Source: JABAAE01 sp036336715
GTDB lineage: Bacteria > Planctomycetota > Planctomycetia > Pirellulales > Pirellulaceae
Assembly (NCBI GenBank): GCA_036336715.1
Contig: JAYZFP010000074.1
Coordinates: 30,624 to 94,623 of the forward strand
Direction: 5' to 3'
DNA: 64,000 nucleotides
Within the stretch, counting starts at the first letter, position 1. The number at the start of each line of letters is the position of its first letter. A model generated the notes under the pieces. The model made no database searches. It saw only the letters and a program-made list of their open reading frames with translations, and was not told the DNA's origin. A program made the position numbers and the translations under genes. Positions 8,866 through 16,613 of this stretch are shown one piece after another.

Positions 8866-9513
8866 ATGAACGATCGAAGACATTTCATTACCGGCTGTTC
8901 CGCTCTTTCGGCGGTCAGCCTGTTACCCGCCTGGGCCTTTGCCGATGAACTGACCCGCACTCCTACCCAGACAGAAGGACCGTTTTACCCTGACCGGCTT
9001 CCACTGGATACTGATAATGATCTGTTGATCATCAATGACGGAATTACCCAGGCGATTGGGCAGGTGACTCACCTCACGGGTAGGGTGCTGGACATGAAGG
9101 GAGATCCCGTTCGCAATGCGTTGGTTGAAATCTGGCAAGTGGACGGCAAGGGACGCTATCTTCATTCTCAAGATGCCAAACGAGGTGGCAGTGACCGGAA
9201 TTTCCAGGGATTTGGGAGATTCCTTACCGGTTCCAAGGGGTCGTACTACTTTCGCACAGTCAAACCAGTCCCCTATCCTGGCCGGACCCCCCACATCCAC
9301 GTGGCCGTCAAGCTGCGCGGAAAAAAACGGCTGGTCACCCAGTGTTACATCAAGGGAGAACCCCAGAACCGGAAGGATGGAGTGTTGAACCGCATCAAGG
9401 AAGAAAAGGCGAGGAACTCGTTACTGGTGGATTTCAGGAAAGTGCCCGATTCCCGGATCGGTGAATTGCAGGCCCGGTTTGATATTGTTCTGGGATTCAC
9501 GCCTGAAGGATAA
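8866..9513 (+). CDS. Tat-exported intradiol ring-cleavage dioxygenase-like protein
   Basis: 215 residues from the ATG at 8866, preferred over a GTG at 8857. The N-terminus has a twin-arginine motif (Arg-Arg-His-Phe-Ile-Thr-Gly) and a hydrophobic stretch, so the folded protein is probably exported by Tat. The core matches the protocatechuate 3,4-dioxygenase beta-type fold: Thr-Glu-Gly-Pro-Phe-Tyr near the start, Ala-Leu-Val-Glu-Ile-Trp-Gln, and the Fe(III) ligand set Tyr98, Tyr137, His143 and His145 (in Pro-His-Ile-His). These enzymes split catechol-type rings between the hydroxyls. No other ring-degradation genes are near, so the substrate is open. hemG starts six bases after its stop, so the two are probably cotranscribed. 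Confidence 0.85.
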   Translation: MNDRRHFITGCSALSAVSLLPAWAFADELTRTPTQTEGPFYPDRLPLDTDNDLLIINDGITQAIGQVTHLTGRVLDMKGDPVRNALVEIWQVDGKGRYLHSQDAKRGGSDRNFQGFGRFLTGSKGSYYFRTVKPVPYPGRTPHIHVAVKLRGKKRLVTQCYIKGEPQNRKDGVLNRIKEEKARNSLLVDFRKVPDSRIGELQARFDIVLGFTPEG

Positions 9514-9518
9514 GCGAG

Positions 9519-10934
9519 TTGAGCAGAGTCGCAATCATGGGTGGGGGAATTACCGGTTTGGCTGCCGCCCATCATCTCGAAGAATTGAATCCGGATGTTG
9601 AGATCGATCTGTTTGAATCGGACATTCGGGTTGGGGGTGTCCTGCAGACCGAATTTTCCGGGGGCTTTCTCGTGGAGCATTCGGCGGACATGTTCACCAC
9701 GCGAGAGCGTGGGGCCATCGATTTGTGTGAAAGGATTGGTTTTGCCGACCAGTTGCTGGAAACCAATCGCCAGCACCAGCGGGCTTTCATCGCGGCGGGA
9801 TCAAAGCTTGTCCCGGTGCCACGTGGACTGAACCTGATGACCCCGTCGGATCTCGATGCAATTCGAACCACAACGTTGCTTTCGGACGACGGGAAAAGAC
9901 GGTTCCTGGAAGAAGAAAAAATCCCCGCGCGAACGGGTGATGTGGATGAGTCGCTGAAAGCCTTTGCCGTTCGCAGGTTTGGAAAAGAGGCCTACGAAAA
10001 AATCATTCAGCCGCTGGTCGGAGGCATTTACACAGCCGATCCGGAAAAATTGAGTTTGCAGGCGACCTTGCCGCAATACCACGCCATGGAAAAAGAAAGC
10101 GGAAGCATCATTGCTGCCTGCCGCAAGGCAGCTGGCAAAGGCACATCCGTTGAAGCCAAAACCAGTGGTGCCCGCTACAACCTTTTCCTCGCTCCGCGAA
10201 AAGGTATGGGATCCCTGGTGGAAGCCCTGGCGAATCGTCTGCAAAGGACTTCCATCCGGTTGGATTCACGGGTTACCCGGGTCTCCTGCAACGTTGATGG
10301 CAATATTGCGAACTGGTCATTGACCAGTCAGGGCAAGGTGATGGGCTCCTACGCGGCAGTGATCGCAACCAGCCCCGCCAGCGACGTTGCGGGATGCCTC
10401 GACTCCCGCTACGCTGGTCTGAAGCAGCGTTTGTCTGAACTCAGAACGGCCAGTTCGGCAATCGTCATTCATGGATTTGATCGAAAGCAGGTTTGTCATC
10501 CGTTGGATGGATTCGGATTCGTGGTTCCGTTGAGTGAGCATAGAAAAATCCTGGCCAGCAGCTTTTCCAGCATCAAGTTTTCCGGCCGTTGCCCTGAGGC
10601 TGATGTTCTGATCCGATCCTTTGTTGGGGGAGGCTGCCAGGCAGAATTACTGGAACATCCCGATGACGAAATCAACGAAATGGCGCTCAAGGAATTGCAG
10701 GAACTGATCGGTGTTCGCCAGCCCAGTTTCAGCAGGTTGATTCGGTGGAACGATTCGATGCCCCAGTATCACCTGGGTCACCTGACCCGGGTCAAGCAGA
10801 TCGAAGATGAGGTTAACGGCATTCCGGGGCTGGAATTGGCGGGAAAGTGGTTACGGGGTGTCGGGATTCCAGCGTGTATCGAGAGCGGAGAAAATGCCGC
10901 GACCCGGTGCCATGACTACCTGGTTTCCGCATGA
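9519..10934 (+). CDS. hemG: Protoporphyrinogen/coproporphyrinogen oxidase, HemY type
   Basis: 471-residue FAD enzyme that oxidises a porphyrinogen to the porphyrin late in haem synthesis; the family is named hemG or hemY (cgoX when coproporphyrinogen III is the substrate). The dinucleotide-binding motif Met-Gly-Gly-Gly-Ile-Thr-Gly-Leu-Ala-Ala-Ala lies at residues 7-17, followed by Glu-Ser and Arg-Val-Gly-Gly. The family patch Gln-Pro-Leu-Val-Gly-Gly-Ile-Tyr and a C-terminal Trp-Leu-Arg-Gly-Val-Gly-Ile-Pro-Ala-Cys-Ile FAD patch are present. The start is a TTG at 9519; the first ATG (9537) would cut off the first beta strand. Ferrochelatase is 2.2 kb downstream on the same strand. Confidence 0.93.
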   Translation: MSRVAIMGGGITGLAAAHHLEELNPDVEIDLFESDIRVGGVLQTEFSGGFLVEHSADMFTTRERGAIDLCERIGFADQLLETNRQHQRAFIAAGSKLVPVPRGLNLMTPSDLDAIRTTTLLSDDGKRRFLEEEKIPARTGDVDESLKAFAVRRFGKEAYEKIIQPLVGGIYTADPEKLSLQATLPQYHAMEKESGSIIAACRKAAGKGTSVEAKTSGARYNLFLAPRKGMGSLVEALANRLQRTSIRLDSRVTRVSCNVDGNIANWSLTSQGKVMGSYAAVIATSPASDVAGCLDSRYAGLKQRLSELRTASSAIVIHGFDRKQVCHPLDGFGFVVPLSEHRKILASSFSSIKFSGRCPEADVLIRSFVGGGCQAELLEHPDDEINEMALKELQELIGVRQPSFSRLIRWNDSMPQYHLGHLTRVKQIEDEVNGIPGLELAGKWLRGVGIPACIESGENAATRCHDYLVSA

Positions 10935-11007
10935 ACGGCTGAAAGGTCACATGATTCCGTTCATTCGAGGCGAAACGCCGAAGGATGTGCCGAATAAATG
11001 GTGGCGC

Positions 11008-11078
11008 AAAAAAAAGACCGACACCCCAACGCTGGGGCAGAAAGAGCGTTAGAGGTGCGGTCGTTGTTCTTTTTTTTT
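11008..11078. terminator. Probable bidirectional Rho-independent terminator after hemG
   Basis: A run of eight A (11008-11015), then GACCGACACC (11016-11025) pairing with GGTGCGGTC (11054-11062) with one bulged base, an inner CCCCAACGCTGGGG hairpin, and a run of T from 11069 to 11078. The A run on one side and T run on the other allow it to work in both directions. Confidence 0.75.
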
Positions 11079-11114
11079 GTGGCGGGACTGTTTTTTTGGC
11101 GGCAGTTCCCTTTG

Positions 11115-11158
11115 GCGGCAGTTTACAGGCGGTTAATTTACAGGCGGTTAATTTACAG
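11115..11158. repeat. Short tandem repeat, 15-base unit
   Basis: Two exact copies of GCGGTTAATTTACAG (11129-11143 and 11144-11158) preceded by a diverged copy GCGGCAGTTTACAG (11115-11128). Non-coding; most likely simple slippage repeat. Confidence 0.8.
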
Positions 11159-11638
11159 GGCGTTCGTCTTGGTTTTCTGAACCGATCAAAAAGCAACTGA
11201 TCAAAAGGTCACAGGGAGCTGCTCTCTTACCGACTCCGCAAATGAAACGCCCGCCCAGCTGCTTTGTACCTGCACAAAATTTGTGTAATTGTCATTTTTT
11301 TTCAAGTTCAACAGGGGATCGGACGAGATCGCCTTTTAATGTAATTCTATCGCACTTTAAGATTTTTCAATGGGGGGGTATTGCTTCTTAGGTGTTTGCG
11401 AACGGGCAAGATGCCGGGATGCCTGACGTTCCCAGGCACGAAAAGAACCGGTGGTTGGGCAGACGCCACGATGGGCTCATGCACCAGGGTCTTTTTTCAG
11501 AAAACGCCCACGATCATTTCCCCGGGAAACGGGTATGCGTGTCAACTCCTGCAAGACCCATGACGAACTGTTCCTGAAACTGACCCTTGTTCAGTGGTTT
11601 TGAATTTCCTGTCCCGGTCCACTGTCACGAACGTTTTT

Positions 11639-12190
11639 CTAAAAGAAAAAATTGGTTCTCTCTTTTCGGTTGGTCGGATCGTGATGGGAGTATTCGACGA
11701 TCCGCCATTTTCCATCGCTCTCTTTTTCAAAGTTGAGCACGACGTCGCGCCAGGCGGAACCCTGGTAACCTTTCATCGTGAGATTGACGCTGACCATGAA
11801 GTCGGCCGAAGCCCGAGCCGGGTTGTTTTCATCGACGGTGATTTTGTGAAAAGTCATCAGGTTACAGGAATTGAAGTCGTAAGATGGCATTTCACTGCGT
11901 GCCCGGTCGACGACCTCCGGACGGGACTTCGACACATGCTGAAGGAGCCCCTCAACATCATTTTGTTCCACGATGTCTGCCAGGCGGCTGACCACATTTC
12001 TGATTTCTTCACGGGGAGTCACCACCCATCGCTCGACAAGAACCCCCAAAGCGATCAGGCCCACCAGGATGTGACTGACGATCCACAGTCGCCTGTTTCT
12101 GAAATGATGTGCCATGACGTAAAACGGCACGGTCAGGAACATGCCATAGCCGACAATTTTGAAGCTGCTCTCAAAAAAGAACTCACGCAT
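11639..12190 (-). CDS. Small membrane protein with NTF2-like extracytoplasmic domain
   Basis: 183 residues from the ATG at 12190. Two hydrophobic segments (about 10-26 and 34-52) are followed by a soluble domain of about 125 residues. That domain has the layout of SnoaL/NTF2-like or DUF4878-type folds: a helix with Val-Ser-Arg-Leu-Ala-Asp-Ile-Val-Glu-Gln-Asn-Asp-Val-Glu-Gly-Leu, then strands ending in Gly-Lys-Trp-Arg-Ile-Val-Glu-Tyr-Ser. This final Trp-Arg-Ile strand is common in such domains. Alone on its strand and convergent with hemG. No specific function can be given. Confidence 0.7.
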   Translation of the reverse strand: MREFFFESSFKIVGYGMFLTVPFYVMAHHFRNRRLWIVSHILVGLIALGVLVERWVVTPREEIRNVVSRLADIVEQNDVEGLLQHVSKSRPEVVDRARSEMPSYDFNSCNLMTFHKITVDENNPARASADFMVSVNLTMKGYQGSAWRDVVLNFEKESDGKWRIVEYSHHDPTNRKERTNFFF

Positions 12191-13166
12191 ATTGCACCTC
12201 CCAAAGTTGGTTTGCGGATGCCCCCTGTGGTGGCACCGGGGAATCTGCCTCATCTCTGATTAGCAGGTTAACTGAATCCGCCAAACCCGCAATTGTTTTG
12301 CCGAAAAAAGGCGCAACAGGGCTCTAGTGGAAAGATTGCTCCCGGTAAGGTGTTTTTGAATCCTGTTTTGCGCAAATGGGTTGACTCTTTCGAATCGGGA
12401 TGAAGCAAACTTTTCGTCGGGTTCAAGGAAATGGGGGCTGTTCTTTTGCTGCCGTTCCAACCGGGCGACAGGTGGCATGCTTTCGCTGACAACCGGCCGG
12501 GGTATTTTTGAAATGTCCCGGCCCGGTTATCCCCTGCATTCAAAAAAGGTGTCTGGCTGAGAAGCGACATCGACACTTTTCAGGTCGGCTTCGATTGGTT
12601 TCTTCCATTCTTGCCATTGGTCCCTGTCCGGCGAATAGCAGACGATGATCGGTACCCTCGATTCAAGACCCGACCGCTTTGGAGGATTCATCCCGACCGG
12701 GTATCAGAACAGGTGTTATGGAAATTCGCGCCAACACCGACTTTTGATCGGCAGCCAGTCTACTGAGGTGGGGGCTTCCAATCCACCAGCCGATGCCTGG
12801 GAACAATGCGGATCAGGAATTCACCCGTTTTCGGCATGACAAATACAGGGATTTCATTGGCATCCTCGACCGGACGCCCCATTTGGACCGGCCTGCCATC
12901 GTGCCAGCAGGTGCCAGGGCAAAAAAATTCCGGTAGCAGGCCGCCCAGCCAGGGAAACATTCCCTCGACGGGCAGAAACCGTACCGACGATCGACACCTG
13001 TGGGGAACCAAAATCCAAAATGGCAGGGTGCCGCACACTGAATCAACGCCTGCGTACTACTTGGATTGTTGAACAAAGTTGTAAAAATATAACTCGTTCG
13101 GTTGTTTCAAGGAGTGGCCGTTCCACGGGCGAGTATTTCCAGTTTTTTCCGTTTTTACGAATTCGC
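12191..13166 (+). other. Long intergenic region before hemH, no gene seen
   Basis: Nearly 1 kb with only short, unconvincing open frames on both strands. It contains one copy (12361-12378) of an 18-base sequence that recurs at 28918. Promoters for the divergent small membrane-protein gene and hemH must lie here, but no clear -35/-10 pair was picked out. A decayed gene cannot be excluded. Confidence 0.5.
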
Positions 13167-14249
13167 ATGCAAAATTATGATGCCCTGTTGTTTGTTTCAT
13201 TTGGTGGCCCGGAAGGCCCCGATGACGTGCTCCCGTTTTTGGAAAACGTACTCCGGGGGAAAAATGTCCCGCGGGAAAGAATGTTGGAGGTCTCCGAGCA
13301 TTACCAGGCCTTTGGCGGTGTCAGCCCAATCAACGAGCAAAACCGGAAGTTGATTGGGGCGATCGAGCAGGAACTGAGTCGGCACGGGATGGATTTGCCG
13401 GTTTACTGGGGGAACCGGAATTGGTACCCCATGATTCCGGAAGCACTGGAGCAGATCCGGAAGGATGGACATCGGCGGGTACTGGCTTTCATGACCTCAG
13501 CCTTCAGTTGCTATTCGGGGTGCCGACAGTACCGTGAGGATTTGCAGAAGGCACAGGTTCAGATCGGTGATACGGAGCTGTCCTTTGGCAAGATCAGGGC
13601 TTTTTATAATCATCCCGGGTTTGTCGAGGCCTTTTCTGAAAGGGTGCAGGAATCACTTTCCCATTTTGAACAGACGTCATCGGTGAAAATCCTGTTCACC
13701 GCCCACTCGATACCCGATGCCATGGCCAACCACTGTGCTTACGCCCAGCAATTGCAGGAGGCTTGCCAGCTGGTTTGTGAGAGACTTGGCCATGATGATT
13801 TTGAGCTGGTTTTTCAAAGCCGCAGCGGCCCTCCCCACCAACCCTGGCTGGAACCGGATGTCTGCGATCGGGTTGCTGAACTCGCGTCCGAGGGACAAAA
13901 GGAACTGGTGATTGCCCCGATTGGGTTCATCTCGGACCATATGGAGGTGCTGTTTGATCTCGATACCGAAGCCAGGGAGTTGTGTGACCAGCACGGTATC
14001 AGGATGGAGCGAACACCAACGGTGGGAACGCATCCCCGGTTCGTGAGGATGGTTCGGGAATTGATCGAGGAACGACAGGACGATGCCCTTCCAAGGCAGT
14101 TTCTCGGTTCCCGGGGTGCGGTACCGGATGTGTGTCCTGCAAACTGCTGTCTCAGCGGCCGTCCAACCGGACAACCCGGCAGGCCTTCAGAGAAAGGTGC
14201 ATCCGGCAGGCCTGCTGCGGAAGTGAGAGGTGGTCGCCCGGAAAGCTGA
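13167..14249 (+). CDS. hemH: Ferrochelatase with probable [2Fe-2S] cysteine cluster
   Basis: 360 residues from the ATG at 13167. It inserts Fe2+ into protoporphyrin IX or coproporphyrin III in haem synthesis. The opening Leu-Phe-Val-Ser-Phe-Gly-Gly-Pro-Glu-Gly-Pro-Asp-Asp closely resembles actinobacterial CpfC/HemH. The active-site His180 (Phe-Thr-Ala-His-Ser-Ile-Pro) and Glu260 (Ser-Asp-His-Met-Glu-Val) are present. Cys119 in Tyr-Ser-Gly-Cys-Arg-Gln-Tyr and C-terminal Cys323, Cys327 and Cys328 (Val-Cys-Pro-Ala-Asn-Cys-Cys) match the cluster ligand pattern of Fe-S ferrochelatases. The last 30 residues are a Gly/Arg/Pro-rich tail of low complexity. The upstream in-frame extension to 13020 does not look like protein. 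A chelatase gene follows 54 bases later. Confidence 0.93.
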   Translation: MQNYDALLFVSFGGPEGPDDVLPFLENVLRGKNVPRERMLEVSEHYQAFGGVSPINEQNRKLIGAIEQELSRHGMDLPVYWGNRNWYPMIPEALEQIRKDGHRRVLAFMTSAFSCYSGCRQYREDLQKAQVQIGDTELSFGKIRAFYNHPGFVEAFSERVQESLSHFEQTSSVKILFTAHSIPDAMANHCAYAQQLQEACQLVCERLGHDDFELVFQSRSGPPHQPWLEPDVCDRVAELASEGQKELVIAPIGFISDHMEVLFDLDTEARELCDQHGIRMERTPTVGTHPRFVRMVRELIEERQDDALPRQFLGSRGAVPDVCPANCCLSGRPTGQPGRPSEKGASGRPAAEVRGGRPES

Positions 14250-14303
14250 ACAGGGAGGTTGGAGAATCAGTCAGTCACCGTTTCCTCGATTCAACGAAAA
14301 AAG

Positions 14304-14762
14304 ATGTTTCCCAGTGAGCCCAGCCAGACCGGAGTCGTGATCGTTGATCATGGTTCCCGAAAAGAAGAAAGCAATCGGCGGCTCGAACAATTTGTCGAGC
14401 TGTTTCGGCGTCGGACGGATTACCGGATCGTGGAATCGGCTCACATGGAGCTTGCCTCTCCCAGTATCGAAGAGGCGTTTGGGAGTTGTGTCCGCACGGG
14501 GGTTTCCTCGATCCTGCTGGTTCCTTTCTTTCTTTTGCCAGGCCGTCACTGGCAGGAAGATCTTCCCCGACTGGCCCGGTTGGCTTCGGAAACCCACGGC
14601 TCTGTTCCCTACATGCTCTCAGCGCCGATTGGTGTGCATGAAGGCCTGGTGGACATACTCCGGGAACGGATGGAAACCTGCTTGCAGCAAGAGGCCGGGG
14701 AATATTGTGATCTGTGCAATGAATCAGCCAATTGCCGCGTTGGCTCGAGTCGACAGAACTGA
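14304..14762 (+). CDS. cbiX: CbiX-like sirohydrochlorin cobalt/ferrochelatase
   Basis: 152 residues from the ATG at 14304; a TTG at 14259 directly abuts a GGAGG and is spaced too tightly. CbiX/SirB proteins put Co2+ or Fe2+ into sirohydrochlorin on the way to cobalamin or sirohaem. The metal-binding histidines are His16 (Val-Asp-His-Gly-Ser-Arg) and His82 (Pro-Phe-Phe-Leu-Leu-Pro-Gly-Arg-His-Trp). Length fits the short form of the family. The C-terminus has a Cys-x2-Cys-x5-Cys set (Tyr-Cys-Asp-Leu-Cys...Asn-Cys), which could hold an Fe-S cluster as in some CbiX proteins. It follows hemH on the same strand, pairing two tetrapyrrole metal chelatases. Which metal it uses is not decidable here. 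Confidence 0.82.
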   Translation: MFPSEPSQTGVVIVDHGSRKEESNRRLEQFVELFRRRTDYRIVESAHMELASPSIEEAFGSCVRTGVSSILLVPFFLLPGRHWQEDLPRLARLASETHGSVPYMLSAPIGVHEGLVDILRERMETCLQQEAGEYCDLCNESANCRVGSSRQN

Positions 14763-14830
14763 CGCGGTCCTGTTTGCAAATCCGGAATTCGCGACTGGGC
14801 GGGCTGGAGCGTTTGGCTATCAGGCGGGCT

Positions 14831-15889
14831 TCAGCTGTCTCCCGGCATCTTCATGACGATTTTGATCCCTTCTCCCGACTGCATCAATTTGAATCCTTCC
14901 TGGAAGTTCTGCATCGGGATCTCGTGGGTCACGATCGGGTCAAGGTCCAGTCTTCCGGAGAGAACAAAGTTCTCCATCTGGTACCAGGTGTCAAACATCA
15001 GGCGACCGTTGATGCCGAGTACTTTTGCGCCCTTGAAAATGATTTCATCGGCAAGGTTGAAAGATACGTTGTCCGCCGGAATGCCGAGAAGGGCCGCAGT
15101 GCCACCGTTCCTCAGGCTGCGGAAACCGGATTGAATCGCGGAAGGGTGCCCACTCATTTCCAGCAGAACCTCAGGCCCCTGGTTGTGGGTTGCCCTGATT
15201 GCGTCCCGGACCCAGTCGGAGCGGGCATCCAAGGCCTCGTCGGCTCCCAGTTGCCTGGCCAGTTCCAGCCGCTGGGGATCGATATCGGTCACCAGAATCC
15301 GGGCCGCGCCCGCCGCCTTGGCAACCGTAACTGCCATCAGGCCAATGATTCCCACGCCAGTAATCAGTACCGATTTGCCACTGACACCAGCTGCCATGAC
15401 GGTATGGACGGCGTTGCCCAGGGGGTCGAAAACCGCCGCGATGCGGTCGGGGATATCCGCATGAACAGGCCAGATATTTTCTTCGGGCACGGCCACCCAT
15501 TGGGCAAAGCAGCCGTTGCAGTCAATCCCGAGAATATCGACCCGCTCACAGATGTGCCCATTGCCGGTCCGGCAGGGTTGGCAAACGCCGCAACCGATGT
15601 GGCCTTCGGCGCTGACCCGGTCACCCACACGGGCCCGGACGACCGCCGAGCCGGTCTTTTCAACGACGCCAACAAATTCGTGCCCAGTGGTGATCCCGAT
15701 TTTGACCCGGCTGGCACTCCAGGGATCCCATTCGTAAATATGTCGGTCGGTTCCACAGATACCGGCGTGGGTCACCCGTACCAGGACGTCCCGGGGACCT
15801 GTTTCCGGTACCCGTGTGTCGGGCGACCAGGTCAATCCGGGCGCGGCTTCGGTTTTTTTGATGGCCAGCATGCTGGTTGCGGTGGACAT
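14831..15889 (-). CDS. tdh: L-threonine 3-dehydrogenase
   Basis: 352-residue zinc-dependent medium-chain dehydrogenase that oxidises L-threonine to 2-amino-3-oxobutanoate with NAD+. It aligns along its length with Escherichia coli Tdh: Gly-Ile-Cys45-Gly-Thr-Asp-Arg-His-Ile-Tyr-Glu-Trp-Asp, catalytic-zinc His70-Glu71, structural-zinc cysteines 100, 103, 106 and 114, Phe-Asp-Pro-Leu-Gly-Asn-Ala-Val-His-Thr, and a Rossmann motif Gly-Val-Gly-Ile-Ile-Gly. The late Gly-Ile-Asn-Gly-Arg-Leu-Met-Phe-Asp-Thr-Trp-Tyr segment is typical of Tdh. The usual partner kbl is not adjacent. It is divergent from an XRE-cupin regulator across 133 bases, so that regulator may control it. Confidence 0.92.
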   Translation of the reverse strand: MSTATSMLAIKKTEAAPGLTWSPDTRVPETGPRDVLVRVTHAGICGTDRHIYEWDPWSASRVKIGITTGHEFVGVVEKTGSAVVRARVGDRVSAEGHIGCGVCQPCRTGNGHICERVDILGIDCNGCFAQWVAVPEENIWPVHADIPDRIAAVFDPLGNAVHTVMAAGVSGKSVLITGVGIIGLMAVTVAKAAGAARILVTDIDPQRLELARQLGADEALDARSDWVRDAIRATHNQGPEVLLEMSGHPSAIQSGFRSLRNGGTAALLGIPADNVSFNLADEIIFKGAKVLGINGRLMFDTWYQMENFVLSGRLDLDPIVTHEIPMQNFQEGFKLMQSGEGIKIVMKMPGDS

Positions 15890-16022
15890 TTGGCTTCTCG
15901 TGGCAGATCGCGGATTCTTTTATTTTGGATTGTTTTCCAGTATCATATATCTTTATATTCCAGTTTACAAGATTTTTTTCCATTAAACAAAAGTCGTTCC
16001 TGGCGATTTTTGCCGATCAAAC
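15890..16022. promoter_or_regulatory. Divergent promoter region between tdh and the XRE-cupin regulator
   Basis: 133 bases, strongly AT-rich around 15930-15990, between two divergent starts. It contains TATCATATATCTTTATATTC, an imperfect palindrome around 15953, and the repeated word TTCCAGT on both sides of it. A regulator-operator arrangement is likely from layout; the exact site is a guess. Confidence 0.4.
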
Positions 16023-16610
16023 GTGGCTTCCCAAGCTGAAGAATCCGACCCTTTGGCCCTGCAGGTCTGCGAGCGGGTACGCGCCTTGCGGAAGCAGCAC
16101 CAATGGACTCTGGAACAGTTGGCGAGCCTGTGCGGTGTCAGTCGATCCATGTTGAGCCAGATCGAAAGGGGAGCCGCCAATCCGACGCTGGGTGTTGCTT
16201 TTCGGATTGCCCAGGCATTTGGCATGAGTTTGGGAGACCTGGTCGATCCAAAGATGGCCGCGGCACGTATCGATGTTATCCGGGCCGACGATAACAACTA
16301 CCTGTTTCGTGACGATGCCAACTGCCGGATCCGGACGCTTTCGCCGTTGCACCTGGAAAAGGAGACCGAGTTTTATGAACTCGTTCTCAAGACGGGGGGA
16401 CGCCTGGAGAGCTCGCCACACTTTACCGGCGCACGGGAATTCCTGACCGTACTGAAGGGGAATCTCAAGGTGACCGCGGGTTCGGAAATGATCGAGCTTT
16501 GCCGGGGAGACTCCGCCCATTACCCGGCCGATGTGCCTCACCAGATCGATAACAGTGGACGCGGCGAGGCGATTGCGTTTCTGGTCAATACCTACGAGAG
16601 AACCAACTGA
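16023..16610 (+). CDS. XRE-family transcriptional regulator with cupin sensor domain
   Basis: 195 residues from a GTG at 16023; no in-frame ATG lies upstream. An N-terminal helix-turn-helix (about 17-70) has the XRE pattern Trp-Thr-Leu-Glu-Gln-Leu-Ala-Ser-Leu-Cys-Gly-Val-Ser-Arg-Ser-Met-Leu-Ser-Gln-Ile-Glu-Arg. A C-terminal cupin barrel (about 110-190) contains Gly-Asp-Ser-Ala-His-Tyr-Pro-Ala-Asp-Val-Pro-His-Gln. This class often represses nearby catabolic genes and responds to a small molecule held in the cupin. The neighbouring tdh (divergent) and hisD (three bases downstream, same strand) are candidate targets, so the ligand could be an amino acid or derivative. Confidence 0.92.
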   Translation: MASQAEESDPLALQVCERVRALRKQHQWTLEQLASLCGVSRSMLSQIERGAANPTLGVAFRIAQAFGMSLGDLVDPKMAAARIDVIRADDNNYLFRDDANCRIRTLSPLHLEKETEFYELVLKTGGRLESSPHFTGAREFLTVLKGNLKVTAGSEMIELCRGDSAHYPADVPHQIDNSGRGEAIAFLVNTYERTN

Positions 16611-16613
16611 TTC

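Larger units (their letters stand above)
10935..11638 (+). other. Intergenic region after hemG, no gene seen
   Basis: About 700 bases between hemG and the convergent small membrane-protein gene. It holds a strong two-way terminator (11008-11078), a short tandem repeat (11115-11158) and AT-rich sequence around 11280-11370. Short open frames here overlap the hairpin or repeat and have no protein-like composition. Confidence 0.6.

Noticed and set aside
10813..11200. Open frames over the terminator and tandem repeat after hemG
   Set aside because: They run through the hairpin, T tract and 15-base repeats, and overlap the end of hemG; composition is not protein-like.
12760..13072. Frames of 88-92 codons on both strands before hemH
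   Set aside because: Both strands are open over the same bases, with no ribosome site and no recognisable motif.
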